The notes: a model not told the origin generated them from the sequence alone. A stretch of 64,000 nt of DNA from Mytilus californianus (GCF_021869535.1 NW_026262593.1:55913318-55977317); one strand, 5' to 3'; counted from the stretch's first letter, positions 35,011 to 46,510 are shown. Numbers and translations are program-made.

Positions 35011-35027
35011 GAACATCGGTATATAAT

Positions 35028-35225
35028 AAGGAAATGTGGTATGATTGCCAATGAGAAAACTATCTACCAAATCTAGATGACGTGGATTAAAGAAATTACA
35101 GATCACCACACGGCCTTCAGCAGTCAACAAAACCCGTACCTAGAGACCCTTACCGTATAACAAGCCATAAATGTTCCCGGGATAACAACACGAGACATGA
35201 TTCAAAAGACAAAAGAGGAAGCAAC
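35028..35225 (+). repeat. Family C copy
   Basis: aaggaaatgtggtatgattg, ccaatgagaaaactatctac, acacggccttcagcagtc and accgtataacaagccata; diverged. Confidence 0.75.
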
Positions 35226-35229
35226 GAAA

Positions 35230-35460
35230 TTACTCTTCAATCTTTTAAATCTCTCTGGAAAATTTCAAACAAAAGAAAAGTATGTAAAACATTTATTAGG
35301 CTTTAGTTAGATCAGTATCTTATAAAACTTACAGGTCTATACACAACATAAACTATACACACAACACAAAAAACAAATGACAGTCACAATACAAGTACAT
35401 GTAACTTACTCAAACAGAAAGTACAAAAACCTATCTTTCAAAAAACCCGCTATACACACG
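35230..35460 (+). repeat. Direct duplicate, single-unit copy
   Basis: ttactcttcaatcttttaaa to acctatctttcaaaaaaccc. It contains one aacataaactatacacacaa unit and is duplicated at 35845-36310, where that unit is expanded. Confidence 0.8.
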
Positions 35461-35844
35461 GAAAAAAAGGTATGAATACAAAATTAATTAAAATATGGCT
35501 GGGTGGGCGACTATTTCAAGAATAATAGATTTAAGTCGATCGACGAGTCAACTTTATAAAAATTATGACCTGTTCAGAGAAAACTGATTAGAAGAGTGAC
35601 CATACGAATATAGTGATTTTAAAGGAAAACTTTACTGAGTACAAATTACAAGCAGGACCAATTGAAATGGACCAGCTAGGTAAAATATAAAATTCACTGA
35701 ACCAATGAGAAAAAATGTATCACTCTAATCGTGCATGCGAATTAACTGAACCAGCACTAAAGAAAAGTAAATGATAATAGTTATAGAAAACAATTAAAAG
35801 ATAAATGAATTTTAATCATGCTTTTTTAGAATAAAAATTACACA
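35461..35844. other. Non-coding spacer between the two duplicates
   Basis: Nothing recognised. Confidence 0.4.
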
Positions 35845-36310
35845 ATTACTCTTCAATCTGTTAAATCTCTCTTGCAAATTTCAAACAAAAGTAAAGAACG
35901 TAAAAACATTTGTTAGACTTAGATCAGTATCTCAAAAATCTTGCAGGTCTTCGCAACATAAACTATACACACAACACACAAAAACCTTGCAGGTCTTCAC
36001 AACATAAACTATACACACAACACACAAAAACCTTGCAGGTCTCCACAACATAAACTATACACACAACACACAAAAACCTTGCAGGTCTTCACAACATAAA
36101 CTATACACACAACACACAAAAACCTTGCAGGTCTTCACAACATAAACTATACACACAACACACAAAAACCTTGCAGGTCTTCACAACATAAACTATACAC
36201 TCAACACAAAAAAACCCAAATGACAGTCACATACAAAATACAAAATACAAATACATGTTACTTACGCAAACAAAAGGTACAAAAACCTATCTTACAAAAA
36301 AACCCCGCCA
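35845..36310 (+). repeat. Direct duplicate, expanded copy
   Basis: ttactcttcaatctgttaaa to cctatcttacaaaaaaaccc, the same order as 35230-35460 but with a six-unit minisatellite in the middle. Confidence 0.8.
35941..36216 (+). repeat. 46-bp minisatellite, six units
   Basis: Units start ttgcaggtcttcacaacata at 35941, 35987, 36033, 36079, 36125 and 36171, exactly 46 bp apart and nearly identical. There are no unique spacers, so this is not a CRISPR array. Confidence 0.95.
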
Positions 36311-36937
36311 AACCGAAGGTCACCCAAACAAATCGTGTAAAAATAACGAATTAGAAGTCAGCTGCATTAACCCTTTACACTGTAGAATGGAGATAAGATT
36401 TATGTAACCCTCCCGTCTGTTCAAACTAAACATAAACTGGTCAAGGATAAGCACTAAACTCGATACATTTGGGGTTCAGAGAAATTATGCCTCCCTGTTG
36501 AACCTTAAAATTCTCACTTACTGTCTATAAATGAGCTAAAGTATTAGCAATAAAATGAACCATTTTATTAATGCCTGCATGATTCAAATGAAGTCGGTCA
36601 ACTCCCTGTATAAAAAAATGAGACATGATTCAAAAGACACAAAGAGGAAGCATAGGCATGACTTAAACTACATCAACGAACGAAAAACAAGCTTTTAAAA
36701 TGTATAAATCAAATTTGAGGGATTGAGTTAATTTGGTGGGCACGGATTAGCTAACATGGCTAATTGGGCTGTAAATAGAATTTAAAATATTAAGCCAAAG
36801 AAAGTCGGCCAACATTACTGTAAACAGAAAATAATAGAAATAAAAGCCAAAAATATCCGCACAGTAATCGTTAAATTGAGCAACACAAATTTCAATTACA
36901 AATCTAGGATAATGCTGAACACTCAATGTACAAGTAT
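36311..36937. other. Non-coding with a short C-like piece
   Basis: gagacatgattcaaaagaca at 36620 repeats a motif found at 35198. Otherwise nothing recognised. Confidence 0.35.
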
Positions 36938-37172
36938 GAGGGTCTGGACGGGGTTTACATAATAAAGGATAATGCCTAATACTACAAGAAATTGAGCCAA
37001 AAAATAAAGCAAAGAGAAAAAAAGGCTTCCCAAAAAAGGGAGAAAAATGGGGTGCTAAAATATAAAGAATAGAGAATAATGGGCATATGTATAACGAATA
37101 CAGAAAAAGGACTTAACAAATTAGAGAAAACAGAATTAAAAGAACCCCTATCCAGACCTCCAAGTATTCTAC
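36938..37172 (+). repeat. Family H copy with inverted ends
   Basis: Starts gagggtctggacggggttta, ends cccctatccagacctcc (roughly inverse). The interior has aagaatagagaataatgggc and aatggggtgctaaaata. Confidence 0.8.
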
Positions 37173-37609
37173 AAAAGCTCAAAAGCAAACAAAAAATATT
37201 GTATCGCAGGCTAACTGTCATAAGTACAGACACATCTCTTCAAACATGAAATAAGCGGAGCTGATTCAGTTCGCGACAAACTAATCATTTTCTAGTTAAT
37301 GGTAGTAAATGTATATTTAAGAAAGCAAATCCTCTCGTTAACTATACTTATCAGACTTCAATATCCTGAACTTAGCATTACCGTAATCTGTTTTTTGTAA
37401 TTGAAAGACGTGTTCTGTAATACGGGTCTCAGCTTGTTTGGACAACCTTGTCGCTTTTCGAAAATATCATACTACAAGTTGGAAAGTATAAATAACCAAA
37501 AAATCTGATAAAAACAATTTATGTTTTGTGCACAAAGGGGTATCCAGCAGGTTTAATAATATCTCTATCGTTTAATTGTTCTGATTGAAATTTGAGGTAT
37601 ATAAGGGGA
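37173..37609. other. Non-coding, nothing recognised
   Basis: AT-rich. Confidence 0.4.
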
Positions 37610-37611
37610 TG

Positions 37612-37830
37612 ACCATTTGATTTTCGGGGCCGGGGAGGGGGACTTTAAAAATGAATATCCTAGCCTAGCTGGTTAGAGCTAAAAAATATAACCTTGCTTA
37701 AGACAGGATGACAATGAATATTCTGCAATTTAAAATGCAGGAATCAATTGTGTACAAAAGTGCAAATAAATTTTCGTGGAAATCACAACAAATCCTCCTG
37801 TCCCCCCTCCCCCAAATCATATCAAAAAGT
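37612..37830 (+). repeat. Diverged G-like repeat
   Basis: gaccatttgattttcgggg with a G-rich run, then acaggatgacaatgaatatt and aatgcagg, ending in a C-rich run cctgtcccccctccccc. Confidence 0.5.
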
Positions 37831-38098
37831 CGTCCCCTAATTATTGAAAAGAAACGGAATCAACTTCAAAAAATGTATTAAAAATGAATCATTATAATGT
37901 TCATAAGTTCAGTGCTAGGAAAACTGTAAGCCAATTTCACGTTTCAAACTTGTACGGATTTGACGGAAGTAAACCTAAAATTATCTGGATCAGAAAAATA
38001 CAATTATAGATACATAATGCCATAGAATGTTAAAATTCCAGAGCAAGTTTATTGACAAATAGACACTTATTTCGGAGGAGTAAAGGATACATTTTTTT
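37831..38098. other. Non-coding, nothing recognised
   Basis: No feature supported. Confidence 0.3.
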
Positions 38099-38099
38099 C

Positions 38100-38165
38100 A
38101 AGGACGTACGGGCATAACGGAAGGACAAACGGACATACCGGAAGGACAAACGGACATACCGGACC
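38100..38165 (+). repeat. 21-bp minisatellite, three units
   Basis: ggacaaacggacataccgga repeats with a 21-bp period; the first unit is diverged. Confidence 0.85.
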
Positions 38166-38867
38166 TTTCATACCGCTCATCAGCAAACAGGGCATTTGTT
38201 TCTAAACATGCTACCATCTTATCTGTTTTAACTATTTAATCTCAATAATTAAATGCGATTGAAATCTTTAGAATATCCATAGAGAGTATAGTGATTGTCG
38301 TTCTATAATACTTTTATGCAATTATGTTATAAAACGATATCTAATAGTTCAAGATTAGATGATTACATTACATGTATGTTTCATTAGAATCTGTAAATTT
38401 GATTGGCTGTCAACAATGGCGAGGCATTCCAATATCATATTTTATTTCCTTATAAAATACAACAGCTATGGCTGCAAGTGCTATCTGTTACTGTTTAAAG
38501 AGTGCAAAGAAAAACAAACGAAAAGCTTTAGATCACTCTTAATTTCATGGTTGTAGCATTAAAATGTAATTATAAGAAATATAATTCCTAACGGTTGAAC
38601 GTAGTGAATTAGAGTGAAATTATTTTCTCTTGTCTTTTTCATAATGTATAGTTGTCATACCTATCGTGCGGTCAGTTTCCCACCGAAACGGGGGTTTCTG
38701 TCATTCAGCAAGACAGCGCCAAAGCGATCGGTTCTAAAATCACTGGGTAAATTTTAATTTATTTAATTAGTTTAGAAATTTTTCATGTTGACTTTTTTTA
38801 AGATTCGGGACGATTAGGCGCTTGACATATTACTTAGACGCCTGTTAATTGTTGAGGACTATATGAG
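38166..38867. other. Non-coding, nothing recognised
   Basis: A 65-residue ORF at 38359-38556 has no recognisable character. Confidence 0.4.
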
Positions 38868-39062
38868 ACTCTTGGAGGGGTATACAGTTTACAGAGCAGC
38901 AAGCCTATACTACTGAAAAATAGGCCAAACAATAAAAAATAAAACATTGGCCAAAAAAATAATAAATAGAGAATAATTGGGTGCTAAAATATAAAAAATA
39001 GAGAATGACATCAAAATTTAAAGAATAGAGGAAAGAAATCCCGCTTATCTAGACCCTCTTTT
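38868..39062 (+). repeat. Family H copy
   Basis: gactcttggaggggtatac at the left end, then aataaatagagaataattgg and gtgctaaaatataaa, ending ttatctagaccctctt. Confidence 0.7.
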
Positions 39063-39089
39063 ATGTTGCCGTTTATATGTCTTTTATAT

Positions 39090-39240
39090 GTAAAAAAAGG
39101 AGATAATTGCCAATGCGACAAGTATTCAAAAGAGCCCAAATGAATCGAATTAAAGCAACTATATGTCACCGTACGGCCTTCAACAATAAGCATAACACAT
39201 ACCGTATAGTTAGCTATTAAAAGCACCTACAATGGTTACT
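39090..39240 (+). repeat. Family C 5' part
   Basis: ggagataattgccaatgcg, gtcaccgtacggccttcaac and aataagcataacacatacc. Confidence 0.75.
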
Positions 39241-39359
39241 AGTTACGTTGTGCTTCTTACTCTTTGATGTATAACCTAAATCTTCTTTAATTTATTCATA
39301 TATTGACCGAGTTTGCGCGTGATTAACTGAATATTCAATAATCTTTTAATATTGCATAT

Positions 39360-39700
39360 AAAAAAATTGCCAATGAGACAACTATCCATCAAAGACCAAA
39401 TGACATAGAAATTAACAAATATAGGTCACCGTACGGCCTTCAACAATGAGCAAAATCCATACCGCATAGTAAGCTATGAAAAGCACCAAAATGACAAATG
39501 TAAAACAATTCAAAAAAGAAAACTAAGAATCAAACGACAACCACTGACTCCTAACTTTGGACAGGAACATACAGAATGTGGCGGGGTGAAACATTTTTGC
39601 TGCCGTCATACCCTCTCCCTTACCTAGGACAGTGGTGTAACAGTACAACATAAGAACAAACTATAAAAATCAGTTGAAAAGGGCTTAACTCATCAGATCG
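39360..39700 (+). repeat. Family C copy, nearly full
   Basis: attgccaatgagacaactat, gtcaccgtacggccttcaac, agtaagctatgaaaagcacc, gaatgtggcggggtgaaac and aacataagaacaaactataa. Confidence 0.85.
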
Positions 39701-39734
39701 GTATAAAGAACGAAAAAAAACTTGTATATAAAAA

Positions 39735-39790
39735 TAAGGAGATGATTGCCAACGAGACAACTATCGACCAAAGTTTAAATAAAGTGGATG
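39735..39790 (+). repeat. Family C head fragment
   Basis: aaggagatgattgccaacga, gacaactatcgaccaaag. Confidence 0.65.
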
Positions 39791-39941
39791 TCTTGTTTTC
39801 AATTAGGAATGTGTAAAGTATACAACATCTGCATTTCTATTCTTTGCATTTATCTATGATAAAATATAATTCTTTTTTTAATGCTGAAATTTAGCAGTGG
39901 GCGTCACGCTTCAATTTGTTGGTCTGCCTTCACTCTATAGA

Positions 39942-40285
39942 TGAGAATCTGGATGCATGTGATTTACAGAGTAGATAGTAATCGCAAACAAATATATAAT
40001 TAATAGTGAAAATGAGAAAATGAGCAAACAAACTACAGAATAGAGAATAATGGAGTGCAAAAATAAAACGAGTAACTTTGAAAAATGAAAAAAAATAGAT
40101 AACAAAATACTGATTACAGAAATGAACAATGTACAGGAAAGAAATCGTATAATTGAAGAAAAAAATAAGAGTGAACTCATGTTCATGAGAATTTTACAGA
40201 ACAAGCGATATTTTTAAAGAAAAAAGACCTAAAAATTTGAAGAATACAGAAATTAAGGACCCGTCATCCTGTCCCTCATATAATT
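39942..40285 (+). repeat. Family H copy, expanded
   Basis: gagaatctggatgcatgtga, aatagagaataatggagtgc, ending ggacccgtcatcctgtccct. Longer than the other H copies. Confidence 0.65.
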
Positions 40286-40656
40286 ATGTTGGATATTGTC
40301 TCATGTGCATCAACTCGTTTCTGTTCATTTTTGTATTTTGGAACTTTAGTCAACAAATCGTTATATATGCAAATATAGATATTCTAACACAGCATCCCTT
40401 ACATTACGCTTTTTCATCGACTCGAGATACCTAAATTTAAAAAAAAAAAAAAATGTTTCTCTTATTATTCAAAGGAAAATTTCAAATATAGGTATAATGT
40501 TCCGAATAGATAAGCGGGAAATTGCGCGCGACAAATTAAATTATCGTGTTGTGTATCAAAATATATCAAACTGGTCAGAATCGATTAACATGTAAACAGA
40601 ACTGTATAGAGAAAAATCAATATACAATTAAAAACCAATTGTTCAGAGAACAATTG
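40286..40656. other. Non-coding, with a short palindrome
   Basis: caattgttcagagaacaattg at 40636-40656 is a hairpin immediately before repeat J. Confidence 0.5.
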
Positions 40657-42564
40657 AAGGTCTTTCCACCAGAAAGGATCTATTTTGATATGAAAAATAT
40701 CAAAATTAGGTATTAAATGTCAATTCCAGCATCAAATGACAGCTTAATGTACGCTTATTCCAAAAATATATGGTTTCTATACAAAAAAAGATAAATAAGG
40801 GAGATAATTTTTGACTTCCGGTTTAAAAAATGTCACTTCCGGTATTGTTTGATAGTTTACTTGACACTGATTCCAAAAATATATAGTTCTATATACTTTT
40901 ACATTAATTTAGTACAATAAATAGCTACTTCCGGTTAACAAAAGGTCACTTCCAGTTGGCTTTTTCAAGGTCAAATGGCTTGCAACCTAATGCAAAAAGT
41001 CCCATGGCTTTATCATGTATATATATGAGGTAAAAGCAAAGGTCAAAATATAGAACGTCGAATCAACCTTTGACCTTGACCCCAATTTCAAGGTCATGAA
41101 ACAAGGGCTTCAAATCAAAATACCCTAGGTCTGAATTATATATGATGAATGAGTTATATCACCATACGTGTAATTTTGAATATGATAGGGGAGAAAACTC
41201 CCATTAAATGTCTCCGTACCCTTTCAACTCAAATTTACGTGTTACGACATGTCGCAACTAACAATTCTGTAAAAAAATTTGTCGATATCTTATAAGATTT
41301 CTGAAAATTAGTGATAACAAGCTAAAATCAAAATTTTTAAAATGACCTTGACCTTTGACCTTGACCTCATTTTCATTTTGATGGACCAAGGACCTCAAAT
41401 CAAAAAGACCCTAGGCCTCTATCACTTATGGTTTTCCAGTTACAAATACATTTCACATATATCAAATACAAAAGGGGAAATAACTCTCATATGGAGTCTT
41501 CGTAAAGCTTCTGTCTAAATAAAACCTAACATCCTGAGGATATAACGAGCAATTTGGAAAAATAAATTTGTCGCTTTCATTTACGGTTGCGGAGGAGATC
41601 TCATAACAAGCAAAACAGTGTTTGGGGAGATAACTCTTACAAAGAAAAGTGTTCGGTTAAACAGGGTCAGTGTCAAAAGCATATAGACTGTATGATATCA
41701 TATATCAAAAAACTAAGCGACATATTTTGAAATAAAAATACACCGCAAGAAAAAAATTAGGCGGAAGAAAAAAAAAAAAAAAAAAATAGAACGTCAAATT
41801 AATTTTTGACCTTGACCCCAATTTAAAGGTCATGAAACAAGGGCCTCAAATCAAAAGACCCTAGGTCTCAATTATATAAGATGAATGAGTTATATCACCA
41901 TACATGTAATTTTGAATATAAAAGGGGAGAAAACTCCCATTAAATGTCTCCGTACCCTTTCAATTCAAATTTACGTGTTACGACATGTCGCAACTAACAA
42001 TTCTGTAAAAGTATTTTGTCAATATCTTATAAGATTTCTGAAAATTAGTGATAACAAGCCAAAATCAAAATTTTTAAGATGACCTTGACCTTTGACCTTG
42101 ACCTCATTTTCATTTTTATGGACCAAGGACCTCAAATCAAAAGACCCTAGGCCTCTATCACTTATGGTTTTCCAGTTACAAATACATTTCACATATATCA
42201 AATACAAAAGGGGAAATAACTCTCATATGGAGTCTTCGTAAAGCTTCGGTCTAAATAAAACCTAACATCCTGAGGATATAACGAGCAATTTGGAAAAATA
42301 AATTTGTCGCTTTCTTTTACGGTTGCGGAGGAGATCTCATAACAAGCAAAACAGTGTTTGGGGAGATAACTCTTACAAAGAAAAGTGTTCGGTTAAACAG
42401 GGTCAGTTTCAAAAGCGTATATAGACTGTATGATATCATATACCAAAAAACTAAGCGACATCTTTTGAAACAAAAATACACCGCAAGAAAAAAATTAGGC
42501 GGAAGAATAAAAAATTAATCAGAAGAAAACCAATAGGTCTTTCCACGGAAAGGTGGAAAGACCT
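40657..42564. mobile_element. Repeat J, 1.9 kb with ggtctttccac inverted ends
   Basis: Begins aaggtctttccaccagaaag and ends ggtggaaagacct (inverse). The right end is a hairpin, with ggtctttccac at 42536-42546 facing gtggaaagacc at 42553-42563. The interior is non-coding and largely a tandem duplication. Repeated ggtcaaggtca-like and gaccttgacc pieces occur throughout. No transposase is seen. Confidence 0.65.
41045..42512 (+). repeat. 737-bp tandem duplication inside J
   Basis: Unit 1 is about 41045-41780, unit 2 about 41781-42512. They share tagaacgtc, ttgaccttgaccccaattt, gttatatcaccatac, cgacatgtcgcaactaacaa and cgcaagaaaaaaattaggcgg in order, with few differences. A run of A (41768-41785) marks the junction. 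Confidence 0.9.
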
Positions 42565-43058
42565 AATTATTGTATTTGATACATGTATCAGTGATTCTGG
42601 AAAGTGACTTTTTGACGTCTTATAACACCCACTTTAGTCTGTGTATATTTTTATATATTATACAGTCCTTTATATGACATTTTTATAACCTGAGATAGAT
42701 GCAATATATTAAAACAAACCTTGAATTGATTAAGATTCATTCAACCAACGCGTGGGCGTCAACAGGTGTTCACACCAGATATTGATGGATTGAAATCTGG
42801 TAATTATAGTGTACTAACCTTACATTACGTCAACCACATGATATTTGTATTGAATATTTGAGAGATAGAAAAATATATATGATGACACGGATTGCACCGA
42901 AGATCGTGGTCATATTTAGAACATTTTTGTCTTGGGTCATGAGCATCACGTGACGCAGGATCTGCTTGCCATTGCGGAACACCTACGTTCACCCCAACTG
43001 GTTTTGAGAGGTTCATTCAAGTTGCTTCTGCGCATTGTTTTGTAGATCATTTTTTGTC
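42565..43058. other. Non-coding, nothing recognised
   Basis: No feature supported. Confidence 0.35.
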
Positions 43059-43059
43059 T

Positions 43060-43106
43060 CTTCGTAGTTTCTTTTTTTGGCAATGGTATTGCCTGTTTGT
43101 CTTTGA
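43060..43106 (-). repeat. Short inverted family A fragment
   Basis: gtagtttctttttttggcaa and tgcctgtttgtctttgaa read on the minus strand resemble the A segment at 43170-43200, facing the full A copy that follows. Confidence 0.35.
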
Positions 43107-43335
43107 AAAAGAGAGGCGAAAGATACCGAAGGGACATTCAAATTCACAAGTCGAAAATAAACTGACAACGCCATGGCTAAAAAAGAAAAAGACAAACAAC
43201 AAAACACAATATACAAAACTAAAGACTGAGCAACACGAACCCCACGCAATACTAGGGGTGACCCCAGGTGCTTCGGAAGGGTAAGCACATCCTGATCCAC
43301 ATGTGGCACCCGTCGTGTTGTTCATGTTAGTATAT
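43107..43335 (+). repeat. Family A copy
   Basis: gagaggcgaaagataccgaa, ctgacaacgccatggc, actgagcaacacgaacccc and cacccgtcgtgttgttcatg. Confidence 0.9.
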
Positions 43336-43429
43336 GACTTATGATTTGTAATAGTCCCTATGGTATCTTCTACCTTTTTGTTTGCTGATTCTTGTTTGTC
43401 ACTGTTAAATAATCAAAATAAAATTGAGA

Positions 43430-43780
43430 ATGGAAATGCGGAATATGTCAAAGAGACAACAACCCGATCAAAGAGCAGAAAACAGCCGAAGGCCACCAAT
43501 GGGTCTTCAATGCAGCGAAAAAATCCCGCACCCGGAGGTGGTCCTCAGCTGGCCCCTAAATAAAATTGTGTGCTAGTTCAGTGAAAATGGACGTCACACT
43601 AAACTCCAAAACATATAAATGAACTAAAATTAAAAGCATACAAGACTAACAAAGGCCAGAGGCTCCTAACTTGGGACAGGCGCAAAAAGCGGCGAGGTTA
43701 AACATGTTTTGTGAGATCCCAACCCTCCCCCTATACCTCTAGTCAATGTAGAAAAAAGAAACACATATCAAAACGCACAG
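43430..43780 (+). repeat. Family D repeat
   Basis: tgcggaatatgtcaaagaga, caacaacccgatcaaagagc, ccaccaatgggtcttcaatg, gtggtcctcagctggcccc and ctcctaacttgggacaggcg. The tail is like that of C, so D and C may share a 3' end. Reverse copy at 55655. Confidence 0.75.
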
Positions 43781-43839
43781 TAAAACTCACGAAAAAAGCA
43801 TGTCTAACTAAAAGGGATTTACACTTTGTTATTTAATTG

Positions 43840-44140
43840 ATAAATTGATTGATTGTTATTTTGTTAATGTCCGGTTGCAAATATTTCATGCATATTTTGG
43901 ACAAAAACAAATAAACAGTACATAGAAAAACCTTTTTAAGGTAGGGTTTGCTAAGTGTAGGGTACAACTTGAATAATAAGATCGGGACAGAATTTTAGCG
44001 CTATCGACGGACCCCTTTAAAATGTTGCAAGATGTCTTTAACGTGCTGATAGCGTGGTATTATCCCTACGCAAAAATGTTTCCCTGCACGAAGCATTGGA
44101 TTGATTGTCACCATTCTGACCGGAAGTAGTTGTGCATTTG
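43840..44140 (-). repeat. Family F repeat
   Basis: gttgcaaatatttcatgcat near the left end, then gttccctgcacgaagcattgg-like sequence and ccattctgaccgg at the right, as at 9195-9490. Confidence 0.5.
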
Positions 44141-44261
44141 ATTTATTCGATTCGAAAATTCGGTCACTTTAGTTGCAATTTAAACAACGACCATCAATAT
44201 TATAACAGATGATATGAAGACAAAGTCCTCGATAACATGAGGAATATCAATAAAAAGAAAA

Positions 44262-44516
44262 TTAATTATACTTTTTTGCAACATTTGGACTTGTGCAGTA
44301 AAGTGTTATTGTATTGGTAATGGCAGCTGCCATGCTGTAAATCATACGATTTCCCGCAAAATTTGAGGTGTACCGGAATGAATATATATTACGATTGACG
44401 GATGCATAATTAGCGGCAGCAAACATGACGCCTTCACGAAACGGCCGAGTTGGTTCAACCAATTTAGAATATTGACTTTGAAATTTTCGTTGGGAAAGTG
44501 CTCTATGTTTGTCCAT
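44262..44516 (-). CDS. Small ORF, unrecognised (84 aa)
   Basis: An 84-residue ORF with a good initiation context (A at -3, G at +4) and an upstream in-frame stop. It is unusually balanced in composition for this AT-rich window (RPFREGVMFAAANYASVNR, then a mildly hydrophobic MIYSMAAAITNTITLYC). On the minus strand an AATAAA lies about 115 bases after the stop (+ strand 44142-44147), although that falls inside an F repeat. I do not recognise the protein and see no introns or domain. It could be a small gene, one exon of a larger gene, or chance; it is listed because it reads better than the other short ORFs here. Confidence 0.25.
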   Translation of the reverse strand: MDKHRALSQRKFQSQYSKLVEPTRPFREGVMFAAANYASVNRNIYSFRYTSNFAGNRMIYSMAAAITNTITLYCTSPNVAKKYN

Positions 44517-45239
44517 TTTCCCACTGGTAGTCTATCTTTGTCTTTTATCTAAATAAACCAACGTTTTAGAATCTGCACAATATAAATGTATTTATTTTTT
44601 CAGTTTAAATAGAACCTTTGAACAACGACCATCAATTTCATAAAAGTTAAATCATATTGTCTTTTTGTTTATAGCGCGCTTTTAAATTAACTACATCTTA
44701 GGTTCGTGTAAATTTATTTATCTTAAATTAAATTGAAATCCAAATAAAACACCACAATGGAGGCTTTTTGATAACAAAAACAATTTTTTTTTTTGCTGCA
44801 TGAGACAAAAAAAAAAGACGAACACTAATCGAAAATGTATTGATCTATGTGGTATAGTGTTATAGAAATCAGCGTGTGTTAGTATTCCTTAACTCAATAG
44901 TTAAAAAGAAAGAACTAAAACGTCGTGCTGATTAGGATGAGAGCGTGGTTAATGTTACATCCGGGGATTTGAAATGTCCGACATTAAATGCACTGATTTA
45001 GAATAAACATATATACTCTCATATCCGGAGATATTTTCTAAGCGTCGTAAATTGAATAAAGGAAGGATTATTTTTGACAAACGTTTCCTGTCAAGACACA
45101 TTCGATGGGAATTTTTATTGAATTTGATTTAGTGGAGCCAATCTTGTTATTTGTCCTTCATTGAATAATTTGGTAAACAGGGCAATAAAAATAAGACGTG
45201 CGAAGACGGATTAAGTTTTTTTTTTACCAACAATAGAGC
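44517..45239. other. Non-coding, nothing recognised
   Basis: AT-rich. Confidence 0.4.
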
Positions 45240-45259
45240 ATTTTCGCGATTACGTTCTT

Positions 45260-45336
45260 TACTTATTATTATTCTCTTATTAATTTATTTGTTATATTTG
45301 ATTATTTATTCTATAAAATTTATTTATTTATTCATT

Positions 45337-45375
<39 letters not shown>

Positions 45376-45500
45376 TATTTTTTTGTTGATTGATTGATTA
45401 ATTAAATAATTAATTAATTAATTAATTTATTTATTTATTTATTCATTCATTTATCTATTTATTTATTTATATTTATTTATCTTTTTATTTATCTTTTTAA
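45260..45500 (+). repeat. (ATTT)n-type low-complexity tract
   Basis: Nearly pure ttta/attt, ttaa and gattgatt tetramers, longest pure run at about 45338-45375. Confidence 0.95.
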
Positions 45501-45534
45501 GACTTTTAAAATAAATTAACAATGTTAATCATTA

Positions 45535-46110
45535 GGACCCCGCCGAATGGCGGGTCGCCCTATAGTGATCAGTTTGACCGTCCGTCCGTTCGTCCATAAC
45601 AAATTGTGTCCGCTCTATATCTAGAGAACCATTATGATTTATACTTTATACCTGACATATATTAACCAACACCAGAGGGTGTGTCATAATGTTTGTACAA
45701 CTTCTTAGGTCAAGGGTCAAGGTCAAAAACTTTGGTTTCAGTTGACAACCCCATGTCCTATGGTAACGATCGTGTCCGCTCTATATCTTGAGAACCGTTA
45801 TGATTTCAAAGTTTATACTTGACATGTATATCAACCAACACCAGAAGGTGTTTCATAATGTATGTACAACTTCCTAGGTCAAACGTGAAGGTAAAAAACT
45901 TTGGTTCTCAGTTAAAAACCCCATGTTCTATGGTAAAGATCGTGTCCGCTCTATATCTAGAGAACCGTTATGATTTCAAAGTTTATACTTGACATGTATA
46001 TTAACCAACACCAGAGGGTGTGTCATAATGTATGTAAAACTTCCTTGGTCAAAGGTCAAGGTCAAAAACTTTGGTTTCAGATGACAACCCCGTGTCCTAT
46101 AGTAAAGATT
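45535..46110 (+). repeat. Repeat K, three tandem units of 166-170 bp
   Basis: Begins gaccccgccgaatggcggg and gaccgtccgtccgttcgtcc. Units start gtgtccgctctatatct at 45606, 45772 and 45942; each has aaccaacaccagagggtg and ggtcaaggtcaaaaactttg. The head recalls N and X, which also have GTCC or CGG heads. Confidence 0.8.
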
Positions 46111-46510
46111 TTTTACCACACGTTATTCACAACGGGGCCCGCAGAGATGGCTCCCATCCAATAATGTCTAGTTTCTTCAAGTTATAACGTTAAATGCCGC
46201 TGTTTACTTTTCTTGGTGTACGCAGAACAGTGCACATCTATTTGTAAACAGTTGTTTGACAAACACTCTTCGTTTTACATGTTACACATCATTACAGCTT
46301 CTAGAGCACTACTCTATCATTGACAAGACGTAATAGTGCTATACACTAGCAAACTCCCCCGCAGTTCCAGCTCCAATTCATACTACTCTACACTTGGTGG
46401 AGTAAATGAAAATAGTTGCGGAACGGAAATGATCACCGTGTGCGGAATTAGATACACTAGGTTAATGTATATGATCCAAACGTCGGAACGACACTGGTTC
46501 TTATTTGTTA
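46111..46510. other. Non-coding, nothing recognised
   Basis: No feature supported. Confidence 0.35.

Noticed and set aside
35941-36216. CRISPR-like array
   Set aside because: 46-bp units are contiguous with no unique spacers, in a eukaryotic window.
40900-42530. Clustered gaccttgacc / ggtcaaggtca motifs as nuclear-receptor sites
   Set aside because: They recur because of the duplicated repeat and are common in molluscan repeats; no linked gene.
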